NCBI GenBank assembly: GCA_904420585.1
Contig: CAJFVX010000064.1
Coordinates: forward strand, 1 to 51,794
DNA length: 51,794 bases
Reading direction: 5' to 3'
DNA from: Candidatus Howiella intestinavium
Lineage (GTDB): Bacteria > Bacillota > Clostridia > Oscillospirales > Acutalibacteraceae
Position 1 is the first letter of the stretch. Each line of letters opens with the position of its first letter. The notes under the pieces were generated by a model, which saw only the letters and a list, made by a program, of their open reading frames with translations, did not search any database and was not told the origin of the DNA. Below are positions 15,362 through 24,506 of the stretch, one piece after another. The translations under genes and the position numbers were made by a program.

Positions 15362-18300
15362 TGAAAAAAGCTGACAGGAATTTTGCATAAAGGCGGAAGG
15401 AGAAACGCGGATGGAATTTCAAAATGTACGGGCCACGTCTATGATCCGCAAGGACGGTATGCAGGAGGCCCTGGCAACCCTGAAAAACAGCGGTGCGGCC
15501 TTGAATGTTTACGCCAAGGTGACGGTGGGACAGGAGCAGCCCTACATAGCTGCAATAGGGCAGCTGCCTACCGGGGCGCAAACGGCCGTTATCCCGGTAA
15601 CCGATACCCACGATATGCTGAAGCCGGGGGAAACCACGACCCTGACGGTGGAATTGTATGATAACGAGCAGGGGACAGGCGCTCCTCTGGCCGCCTATAC
15701 AGACGACAAATGGGAGCGGACCCGGCACTGGGAGGTCTATCTCTGCCAGGAAATGCATACCGATTTGGGCTATACCCGGTATCAGGAAGATTTAAAGGAT
15801 GCCTTTGCCGGTTATCTGGATTTGGTAAAAAAGTATATGAAGGATTTCGATAAGCGGGAAACCGACCGGCAGAAGTACAAATACGCCATTGAGTCGGGCT
15901 ATATGCTGGGAGAAGCCTACATGGCCCGCCGCACGGCCGACGACCTCCGGTGGATTGTGGACCGGATAGCCGAAGGCCGTATGGAAGTGGGCGCCGGCCA
16001 GTTTAATTTTACCATGGAGAACTTCTCCACCGAGGAGACGGCCCGGGCCACCTATTACACCCGTCGGCATTTGGTGGACATGCTGGGTATCTCTATCAGC
16101 GATACGGAGCGCATGTTTGACAATCCTGCCTTCAGCAAAAGCTATGTGGATTTTGCGGCCAGCGCCGGCATTAAGTACGGCATGCATTCCATGAATCCGG
16201 ATCGTTCTCCCTATCATGAGAAACGGGAATGCGATCTGTTCTACATGCAGGGATTTAACCCGGAGAATAAGCTGCTGATTTTCAACAATCGGAATTACAA
16301 TGACAACTATGGCCTTGGCGGCAGCCATTTCAATCAGTATGGCGGCCTGGAAATGGCGGAAGAGGCTATGCTTTCCCTTTTCCGGGACCTGGAATCCCGC
16401 ACCGGCCGGAACGCTTATCCTTACGATAAATTCCCCATGGCCCTGGTACCTTACAGCGATAACAACCGGCCCATGGAGGAACAGATTGCTGTTGCCAACG
16501 ACCTGAATAAAAAATGGGGCGACGCGGGCTATGCCTATCCCCGGATTAAGACGGCCTTCCCGGACAAATTTTTCCAGGATGTGGAGGCCGAGTACGGGGA
16601 CATGATTCCGGTGGAGACCGGCACGGAGGAAAACTGGTGGAACGACGGCTGGGGCACCACCGCCTATGAGTCTGGGGTGAACAAGCGGGCCGGGGCCCTT
16701 ATCCCGGTGGCCGAAACGGCCGCCTCCTTTGCCTCGCTCTCTGCGGGTACAACCTATCCCTACAACGATATATATGATGCGGTAGAACGCAATCTAATCT
16801 ACGATGAACACACCTGGGGCGCAGCCGGGTATGACGACGGCAACCCTGATTATCACAACCAGTTTGAGTGGAAACGGAGCAATGCCTTTGCCGCCAAGAA
16901 CCTGGCCGAGAAAGTGCTGGCCGGCTCCCTGGACGCTTTGGCGTCCACCGTGCCCACTACCGGCAAGGCTATCTACGTCTACAATCCCCTAAACTGGGAG
17001 CGGGACGACGTGGTGACGGTGGATAACATCTCCGGTTTCCCCGCGCATTTTGTCATCAAGGACGGGGATACCTCCATCCCCTACACGGTGGAGGACGGGA
17101 AACTGACCTTTGTGGCCCCGTCCATCCCGGCCATGGGATATAAGACCTTCACGGTGGAAGGCGTAGAAGCCGCGCCTTCCTTTGAAAGTAAAGTGACCGC
17201 CGGAGAAAACTATATAGAAAACGCTTACTACAAGGTGACCTTTGGGGCCGACGGCACAATTTCCAGCATCTTGGATAAGCAGAACGGAAACCGGGAGCTG
17301 GTGGACAGCGCGTCGGAAGCCAAGTTCAACCAGTACCGGTATTACGACGACCACGGCATCCCCTTCTCCAACATGGGAGCTGATTTCAGCAAGGACAAGT
17401 GGACGCTGTACACGCCCGACGAAGCGGCCGGCAAACTGAAATTGATAGAGACGGCGATAGGGGTCACGGCCTGTCTGGATACCTCCACCTTCCGGGCGGA
17501 CAGCATCCTGCAGAAGGTAACCCTCTACAATGACATGCCCCGCATCGACATTGAGAATACGGTGGTGAAAACCGCCCTGCCCAGCGTGCAGGACAAGGAA
17601 GAGGCTTTCTATACCTTCCCCTTCAAAGCGGAGGATGGGTATGAAATCCGGTATGACCTGTCGGCCGGCAACGCGGCCGAAGGAGAGCAGGTCTACGGCA
17701 CCTCCACCGACTGGTATACCGCCGGCAAGTGGGTAAATGTCCAGGATACCGACGGCTACAATATGGCCCTGGCCATACCGGATACCAGCCTCTTGCAGTT
17801 CGGCGAGCGGCGGACGGGCAACTGGTCCTTTGACTACAAGTCGGAGAACCCCTATATCTACTCCTATGTGATGAACAACATGTGGCAGACCAACTTTCAG
17901 GGGGACCAGCCGGGCAAGGTGACCTTTACCTATGCCATCTCCACCAACACGGGGGAGAAAATGTCGGATACGGCCCGGTTCGGCTGGGAGGTAAGCTACC
18001 CCTTACAGGCCACGGTCATCGAGGGCCCGCAGTCTGGTACGGCGGCAACCACCGACAGCTATCTTGACATAGATAATGCGAATGTGCAGCTGACCACCAT
18101 GAAGACGGCCGAGGCCAACGGCGAGGGTATGATTCTGCGGTTCCATGAAATCGGCGGCAGCGAGACAGGGAAGGTCACCGTAACCCTGCCCTTCCAGGTG
18201 GAAAGCGTCATCGAGACCAATGTGATTGAAGAGGATATAAGGCAGGTGGCCGGCGCGGGGAACAGCTTTACCTTTGAACTGGGGGCTTATGGGGTCAAGA

Positions 18301-19055
18301 CCTTCCGCATCCGGTTTGCGGAGGCGCCCGCCAAGGTGGAGGGCCTTACGGCCGTCACCACGCCGGAGAGCCTTTTACGCAACCTGTCCCTTTCGGCTGT
18401 GGCTACGTCCTCCGGCGAATACGATCCCAGCTTTGCGGCATCCAACGCCCTGGTGCTTTCCAGCGGAAAAGAATGGGCGTCCAATAGGCAGACGTCGGCA
18501 ACCATCCGGCTGGCCTGGGACAAGACGGTGGAAATCGGCAGCTTTGCTATTGCCGATCGTGCCAGCCGGGAAGACAATGTACAAAGCGCTACTGTCACCT
18601 TTAGCGACGGTAGCCAAATGGAGATAACTGACATTGACCCGGCCGGTGGGGTTAAGATGATTGCCCTGGATAAGACCAAGACGGTCAACTGGGCAGAAGT
18701 GGAAGTGCGCAGCGACAAGCCCGCCAACATCGGCCTTTCCGGCATAGAGTTCTACGCACCCGGCGGGAAGGCGGCGGGCACCGTAGGTACCCGTCTTACC
18801 TGGGAATCGGTGGAGGGTGCGCTGTATTATGAAATCTTCCGCAGCGCCGACCCGGATTTCACCGCCGGCAGCGGCTGCTATATTGCCTCCACCCAGCGCA
18901 ACCGGTATTTTGATACCCAGGTTCCCGGCGGCTTGGAACGGCCCTATTATTACCAGGTGCGGGCCGTGGGCGCCGGCGCAAAGGGAGAAGCCAGCGATAC
19001 CGTCCAGCAGGCAGTGGAGAACGGAAGCACGGGCACCGCGCTTCTCACCCCCCAG

Positions 19056-19586
19056 AACGCCATCGCAGGCAGCCAGTTCAGCGATCAGAAGCCCACCCTT
19101 GCCATCGACGGCAGCGGCATGACCGGCAGCGGGCTGGATGCCGTCCACGACAACGATGTCAACGGCTTCTCCATGTGGCATAGCGACGCCAATCCCGGGG
19201 AAAACGCCTGGATACAGATTGATTTTGACAAGGCCTACCCGGTGGATGAGATGTGGGTCTGGAACATGAACCAGCAGGGCAATCTGGGGCGCGGCCTTAA
19301 GAATATCCGCATCCAGTATTCTCCCGACGGGGTGGTTTGGTACGACCTGGAGCCGGAAGAGGGCATGACCTTTGCGGACAGCCCGGAGGGCTATCCCTTC
19401 CAGCTGGCCCAGGGTACCGGTGAAGACGGCATGGCAGCCACCAACCTGAACGATGGGAACAATACCCCCATTCGGTTCGGCGGCGTCATGGTCAAGCACG
19501 TCAAAATATCCGCCTATCCTGAGGCAGGCGTCGGCTCCTGGGGCGATATGTATTTCGGCCTTTCGGAGGTGCGCTTTACCCAGCAG
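19056..19586 (+). repeat. Discoidin module repeat, copy 1
   Basis: This 531-bp segment aligns without gaps to 20207-20737, 1,151 bases downstream in the same broken gene. Long identical stretches are visible, for example around GAGATGTGGGTCTGGAACAT and the block encoding SPEGYPFQLAQGTGE. It encodes a discoidin/F5-8C-like carbohydrate-binding module (MWVWNMNQ, FGLSEVRFTQ). Confidence 0.88.
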
Positions 19587-20206
19587 GTTTCGGGCCAGGG
19601 CGAGAGCATAACCGACGACACAGCCCCCGAAGCTCCCGTTATCCACGCCACCGCCCGCCTGGGCACCCGTGTGGATTTGGATTGGGCTCCGGTATACGAC
19701 GATGTAGAGGTGGACCACTACGAAATCTACCGGGACGGCGCTCTCATCGGCAAGACGATGGACGCCTATGTCTGCACCTACCGGGACAAGACGGCCGAGC
19801 CCAACACGGCTTATACCTATACGGTCAAGGCGGTGGATACCAGCGGGAATGCTTCTGAAAGCGCCCCTGTTTCGGCGACCACCTTTAACACCCAGGCGGC
19901 GACCCTGTCGGGTTTGACCGTATCCATGGGCACCTTGTCGCCGCTATTTGACAGCAGTACCCGATTCTATGATTTGAACCTGGGGGATAACTTCGGCCGG
20001 TTCGACGGGTAACCGTGACACCGACGGCCACAAATCCTGAGGCGCAAATTTATGTGAACGGCGTGGAAACGGCCAGCGGGGAAGAATCGGATTTGGTACC
20101 CCTGATGGCGCCGGGAGACAAGGTAGTCATTCGGGTGGTGGAAGGGGAGACTTCCAAGGTCTATACCCTCACCGCCACTATAAACGCGCCGGTTATTTCG
20201 GCCGTG

Positions 20207-20737
20207 GACGCTATCGCCGGCAGCCAGTTTGACAACCAGACCCCGATGTATATCATCGACGACAGCGGTATGACCGGCAAGGGCTTATCCGCCGTCCATG
20301 ATAATAATAGCAACGCCTTTACCATGTGGCATACAAACGCCAATCCGGGGGCCAGCGCCTGGGTGCAGATTGATTTGGGCCAGTCCTACGCGCTGGATGA
20401 GATGTGGGTCTGGAACATGAACCAGCAGAACAATATCGGCCGGGGCCTCAAGAATGTAAAGATAGAGTATTCGGCCGATGGGGTAAAATGGCAAAACCTG
20501 GAGCCGGAAGAAGGCATGAGCTTTACAGACAGCCCGGAGGGCTATCCCTTCCAGCTGGCCCAGGGTACCGGCGAAAACGGTATGGCGGCCACCAACCTGA
20601 ACGACGGGAACAATACCCCCATCCGGTTTGACGGCGCCGAGGCCCGTTACGTACGGATAACCGCCCACCCCGAGGCGGGCGTGGGTTCCTGGGGCGACGT
20701 GTATTTCGGCCTGTCGGAAGTGCGCTTTACCCAGAAG
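20207..20737 (+). repeat. Discoidin module repeat, copy 2
   Basis: Second copy of the 531-bp module at 19056-19586, on the far side of the frameshift. A third, more diverged copy encoding MWIWNMNQNNNLDRGLKNV spans about 21040-21560. Such repeats can recombine and can confuse assembly. Confidence 0.88.
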
Positions 20738-22163
20738 CTGGAGCTGCGGGATATTGTGGAGGTAGCGTCCATTGCCGTATCGTCTGAGGGCGGCGAAAAT
20801 GCCATCACCACGGCCGGCGGCAGCCTGCAGATGACGGCCACGGTGCAGCCGGATGACGCCACCCGGAAGAATGTGACCTGGAGCATCGGCAATCCGGAGG
20901 ACAATGTGGCTGTGATTTCGGAAGACGGCCTGCTTTCCGCCCGCCGGAACGGTACGGTAGAGGTAGTGGCTACAGCCACTGACGGCAGCGGCGTCACGGG
21001 AACTGCCACGGTTACGGTATCCGGCCAGCCGGTAGTCATTGAGGGCGTAACAGCCGTTACGGGCGACGACTATGATGCAGAGCGTTGGGGCGCTAATGTG
21101 ACCAATGATTCGGGTATGTCCGGCAAGGGATCGGTTTATGATACAACTTGGAATGACACCAATGCCGCCGGTATGTGGCACACGAACGCCAATCCCGGGA
21201 GCAAGGCCTGGATTGATTTCGACCTGGGAAGCGTACAGCCTGTAGAAGAGATGTGGATCTGGAATATGAACCAGAATAATAATCTCGACCGCGGCCTTAA
21301 GAATGTCAAGATTGAATACCGCTCCTCGGAAGACGATGACTGGACGGCCCTGGACGGCGATGGAGAAGGGGAATATGACTTTACCCTGGCCCAGGGTACC
21401 GGCCAAAACGGTATGGCGGCCACCAACCTTACCGACGGCAAACCGGTGGAGCTGAACCTGGAAACCCGTTATATCCGCATTACCGCCGACCCGGAAAACG
21501 GCCAGGGCAACTACGGCAGTGACTATTATGGCCTGTCGGAAGTGCGCTTCACCAAGCAGATGACCACCGAAGGAATGCTGGATGAGGCAGAAGCAGCCGC
21601 TAAGAACGCGCTGGCGGGCATGACAGTGTCCAACGAAACCACCGACGACGAGATTCTGTCCGCTGTGCAGAGCGCAGTGGGAGAGTCGGTTCAGGTATCC
21701 TGGGCGGAGGACTTCCAGATGACCCCCGCGACCTACGCGGAAGCCGGCAGCATCACCGGCAGCCTGGAGTTGGCTCTTAACGGCGAAAACCGGACGGTGG
21801 ATGTGGGCTTGGTGATTCCCGTCATCCTCATTAAGGGGGATGTGACAGGGGACGGCCGGGTGGCTATAGAAGATGTCATGGCTGCCTGCAGAATCCTGGC
21901 CCGCAAGAATACGAATATAGATCCAGACGACGATGAAATTGCCCGGGGAGATGTCACTAAAGACGGTGAGATAACCATCGAGGATATTATGGCTATCTGC
22001 AGAATTCTGGCGCAGCAGTCCGTTTAGTCTGTAGGCAGCCCCACCGCATACAGAACGGTATTGGGTGCATAAAGATTAAGACTGCTGGAGGAGCGACCAT
22101 GTGAAACAGCGCCGATTTGTGCGGACAGGGTAAAATGCCTATATTATAAATTGAGTTTTAAGC

Positions 22164-22203
22164 GGAGTGGCGTAACGCAAGGGGCGCCACTCCTGTCTTT
22201 TTG
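22164..22203 (+). terminator. Rho-independent terminator after the dockerin gene
   Basis: GGAGTGGCG (22164-22172) pairs exactly with CGCCACTCC (22185-22193), followed by TGTCTTTTTG. Confidence 0.82.
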
Positions 22204-22433
22204 TCCCGGCGGAATTACAAGACAAGCATGTAGGTATCGAAAAGACATGACAGCAGCGCAATAGATAAAAAACCTCCTTTTGCTAAGATGGAGGCAGACA
22301 ACGCCGACCACACAATCAGAGCAAAAGAAGGCAGTCCCTTTGGACAAGAAAAGTGTATTATCTTATGTCTCAGCTAGGCGATGACAAATATTGGGGAATC
22401 ATCAAAGTGTACGCGATGCAACATATCCGTATT
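22204..22433. other. Gene-free stretch between converging genes
   Basis: About 230 bases between the terminator and the 3' end of corA. It holds only the weak minus-strand hairpin at 22267. No gene was recognised. Confidence 0.6.
22267..22294 (-). terminator. Possible weak terminator for corA
   Basis: On the minus strand, CCTCC (22294-22290) and GGAGG (22277-22273) flank a 12-base loop and are followed by six T (22272-22267). The stem is short, and it lies 140 bases beyond the corA stop. Confidence 0.4.
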
Positions 22434-23372
22434 TCAAAACATATCCTTTTTATACAGAACAATACCTGTAACCACCGTAGCCACCAGGGCGATGGCCAGG
22501 GGGATCCAGACATTCCATGCCAGCGGAAGCCCGCCGGCCGCCTCCCCGATATTCATGCCGAAAAAGCTGAATATCATGGTGGGGATGGCCATGACAATAG
22601 TGATGGATGCCAGCATCTTCATGACGATATTCAGGTTATTGGAAATGACCGAGGCGAAGGCATCCATGGTACCGGACAGGATGGAAAGGTAAATATTGGT
22701 CATCTCAATGGCCTGCTTGATTTCGACGAGCACATCCTCCAGCAGGTCTTCATCCTCTTCATACAGTTTGATGCTGCGGCTGCGCATCATCTTCTCCATG
22801 GTGATTTCGTTGGATTTTAAAGAGGTCTGAAAATACACCAGGGATTTTTCCAAATCCAGCAGCTGGATCAATTCCTTGTTCCGCATGGATTTGCGAAGTT
22901 CGGTTTCGGTAAAGCTGGAGCGCTTGTCAATCTGCTTTAAGTATTGCAGAAAACGGGTGGCGATGCGCAGCAGCAGATAGAGCACAAACTGGGTGCGCAG
23001 GGCAGTATTGGCGTTTTTAACCACCCCATCTGCCATCTCCAAAACGGCGGGATTGTCCTTTAGGGAAACGGTTACCAAATCCCGTTCGGTCAGCATGATA
23101 CCGATAGGCATGGTGGAATAGGTGATGGAATCCTCCGCTTTTTCGGCATAAGGGGCGTCCACAATTATCAGGGTCCGCCCGTCCTCGGTCTCCAGATGGG
23201 AGGACTCCTCCTCGTCCAGAGCAGAGCGGAGGTATTCTGGGGGGATATCATGCTGTTCGGTCAGATAGCGCAGTTCATTTTCATCGGGCGCGCAGACGTT
23301 GATCCAGCAGCCCTTCTCGTACGCTTCTGTCTGCTGCATATGGCCGTCTATGGTCTTGTAGTAAGAAATCAC
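22434..23372 (-). CDS. corA: CorA-family magnesium/divalent metal transporter
   Basis: 312 residues. A large N-terminal cytoplasmic domain is followed by a long stalk helix (RNKELIQLLDLEKSLVYFQT and onward). At the C-terminus there are two membrane helices (MLASITIVMAIPTMIFSFF and IPLAIALVATVVTGIVLY) with the CorA signature GMN between them (FFGMNIGEAAGG). Members move Mg2+, Co2+ or Ni2+ through a homopentameric pore. I chose GTG at 23372 because AAAGGAGG sits 7 bases upstream; a more 5' ATG has no ribosome site and adds 12 unlike residues. The promoter is at 23510, leaving a leader of about 130 bases with a possible structured element at 23411. It has no functional link to the sugar genes. 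Confidence 0.93.
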   Translation of the reverse strand: MISYYKTIDGHMQQTEAYEKGCWINVCAPDENELRYLTEQHDIPPEYLRSALDEEESSHLETEDGRTLIIVDAPYAEKAEDSITYSTMPIGIMLTERDLVTVSLKDNPAVLEMADGVVKNANTALRTQFVLYLLLRIATRFLQYLKQIDKRSSFTETELRKSMRNKELIQLLDLEKSLVYFQTSLKSNEITMEKMMRSRSIKLYEEDEDLLEDVLVEIKQAIEMTNIYLSILSGTMDAFASVISNNLNIVMKMLASITIVMAIPTMIFSFFGMNIGEAAGGLPLAWNVWIPLAIALVATVVTGIVLYKKDMF

Positions 23373-23410
23373 GGCAAAGCCTCCTTTTATTGAGGGCCGG
23401 CCGCGCATAT

Positions 23411-23477
23411 GGACACAGCAGCCCCCTTTGTCTGTTTGCTACTTCGAGGGTTTCCAGGATCGGCGCTCACTGTATCC
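23411..23477 (-). promoter_or_regulatory. Possible structured leader of corA
   Basis: In the corA leader, GGATACAG (minus strand, 23477-23470) can pair with CTGTGTCC (23418-23411) with one G-U pair. The enclosed ACCCTC can pair with the GGGGG near the 3' side. This resembles a folded regulatory leader. I could not match it to the M-box or another named metal riboswitch. Confidence 0.35.
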
Positions 23478-23509
23478 ACTTCCTTTCTTGTCATCTTGCA
23501 ACGTTTAAC

Positions 23510-23537
23510 ATTATAGCACATGCGGCGGAGATTGCAA
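23510..23537 (-). promoter_or_regulatory. Promoter of corA
   Basis: Minus strand: TTGCAA (23537-23532), 16 bases, TATAAT (23515-23510). A TG one base before the -10 makes it an extended -10 promoter. Confidence 0.7.
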
Positions 23538-23580
23538 GGCATATATCCCTGTTTTTCCTTGAAAACGGCTGGAATAAAGC

Positions 23581-23596
23581 AAAATCGGCCGATTTT
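23581..23596. repeat. 16-bp perfect palindrome
   Basis: AAAATCGG followed by its exact complement CCGATTTT, between the divergent corA and DUF2461 genes and about 55 bases before the probable DUF2461 -10 box. It may be an operator; no regulator gene is adjacent. Confidence 0.5.
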
Positions 23597-23636
23597 ACGA
23601 AAATTTTATATTTCTGTCGCCCTATGGCGCCGGATG

Positions 23637-23645
23637 TGCTATACT
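23637..23645 (+). promoter_or_regulatory. Possible extended -10 promoter of the DUF2461 gene
   Basis: TGC followed by TATACT (23640-23645). No good -35 lies 17 bases upstream, so the TG extension would have to compensate. Confidence 0.4.
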
Positions 23646-23679
23646 GGAACTGCAGAATTTTACGCAGGAGGAATGCATC

Positions 23680-24360
23680 ATGCCCATATCCAGGGAAACC
23701 CTTTCCTTTTTGATAGAAAACCGGCTGCAGAACAGCCGGGAATGGTTCCACGAGCATAAGGACACCTACCGGCGCTATGTGCTGCAACCTCTTATGGAGC
23801 TGGCCGGGGAGCTTGCACCGGTCATGTGGGAGATCGACGGCGAAATCATTGCCGAGCCAAAGGTCGGCAAAGCCATTTCCCGCATTAACCGCGATACCCG
23901 ATTTACCAAGGACAAATCTCTCTACCGGGAGGTTATGTGGCTGGCCTATACCCGGGATCGGAAGCGGTATCCCTGCCATCCGGGCTTCTTTTTTGAAGTT
24001 TCCCCCGACGGATTCCGCTATGGCTGCGGATGCTATTATATGCCGCCGGCGGTTATGGAACGTCTGCGCCGGCTGGTGCTGGATGGAAATTCTGTCTTTA
24101 CTGCCGCCCGGCGGGAGGTAGAGGGACAGTCCCATTTCCAGCTGGAGGGGGATTTTTATAAGCGCACCCGTTATCCCGGCCAGCCTGCGGCCCTGCAGCC
24201 CTGGCTGGAAAGGAAAAACCTGAATCTTATCCATAACAGCCAGGATTTCGACCTGCTTTTCTCACCCGGCCTTGGTAAAGTTTTGTCCGATAATTTCCGA
24301 AAAATTTGCTCTTTTTACGCTTTTCTCCTGGCCGGAGCCATAGAAGCGGACGTAATTTGA
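23680..24360 (+). CDS. DUF2461 family protein
   Basis: 226 residues of the DUF2461 (TIGR02453) family, whose biochemical function is not established. Family features visible here are LQNSREWFHEHKDTY near residue 15, PKVGKAISRINRDTRFTKDK near residue 61, then YREVMWLAY and HPGFFFEVSPDGFRYGCGCY. It looks full length and has no signal or membrane segment. I chose ATG 23680 because GCAGGAGG lies 8 bases upstream; another ATG 7 bases earlier is in a different frame. It is a single gene, with the secreted GH38 gene starting from its own promoter after it. Confidence 0.85.
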   Translation: MPISRETLSFLIENRLQNSREWFHEHKDTYRRYVLQPLMELAGELAPVMWEIDGEIIAEPKVGKAISRINRDTRFTKDKSLYREVMWLAYTRDRKRYPCHPGFFFEVSPDGFRYGCGCYYMPPAVMERLRRLVLDGNSVFTAARREVEGQSHFQLEGDFYKRTRYPGQPAALQPWLERKNLNLIHNSQDFDLLFSPGLGKVLSDNFRKICSFYAFLLAGAIEADVI

Positions 24361-24378
24361 CTTAGACCGGCACTCTGA

Positions 24379-24407
24379 TTGACAGATTTTCAAACTCTTG
24401 ATACAAT
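24379..24407 (+). promoter_or_regulatory. Sigma-A promoter of the secreted GH38 gene
   Basis: TTGACA (24379-24384), 17 bases, TACAAT (24402-24407). A leader of about 95 bases follows before the ATG at 24507. Confidence 0.82.
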
Positions 24408-24428
24408 ATTTATAAAGTGGATGCGGTG

Positions 24429-24448
24429 CAGATATATTTTTGTATCTG
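24429..24448. repeat. Inverted repeat in GH38 leader
   Basis: CAGATA (24429-24434), 8 bases, TATCTG (24443-24448), about 20 bases downstream of the -10 box. It could be an operator or a small leader hairpin. Confidence 0.45.
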
Positions 24449-24506
24449 TTGTCCAATCGCTTTCCCGCATGACCTGCTTTCTAACATGAGAACTGGAGGT
24501 AAAGAG

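Larger units (their letters stand above)
15411..22027 (+). pseudogene. Giant GH38-related dockerin protein, split by a frameshift
   Basis: One gene read in two frames: 15411-20012, then 20015-22027 without its own ribosome site. The break is inside a Cadherin-like repeat at DNFGRFDG; one extra G in the GGG run at 20007 restores GVTVTPTATNPEA and a protein of about 2,205 residues. The N-terminal catalytic region is GH38-related: H116/D118 in EMHTDLGYT, D237 in MFDNPAF and H467 in DEHTWG match the zinc and nucleophile positions, though it is distant from classical alpha-mannosidases. Next come a discoidin-like region, discoidin/CBM32-like module 1, an FN3 domain, the broken Cadherin-like domain, module 2, a Big2-type Ig domain, module 3, a short unnamed domain and a dockerin (GDVTGDGRVAIEDVM, GDVTKDGEITIEDIM). 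No signal peptide exists: an in-frame TGA lies at 15372. Export therefore looks lost, or uses another route. A decayed or misassembled gene is likely. Confidence 0.85.

Noticed and set aside
20000..20012. Programmed ribosomal frameshift
   Set aside because: No canonical X-XXY-YYZ slippery heptamer, no upstream Shine-Dalgarno-like stimulator and no clear downstream pseudoknot. A plain indel in a G run is simpler.
19056..21560. CRISPR or mobile repeat
   Set aside because: The repeats are in-frame protein modules of 531 bp, not short repeats with spacers, and no transposase or terminal repeats accompany them.
20015..22027. Independent gene starting at GTG 20015
   Set aside because: There is no ribosome site, and the first residues continue the Cadherin-like domain of the previous frame. 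It is the second half of a frameshifted gene.
22077..22107. Tiny gene after GGAGGAG near 22092
   Set aside because: The ATG behind that ribosome-like site is followed directly by TGA, so no peptide is encoded.
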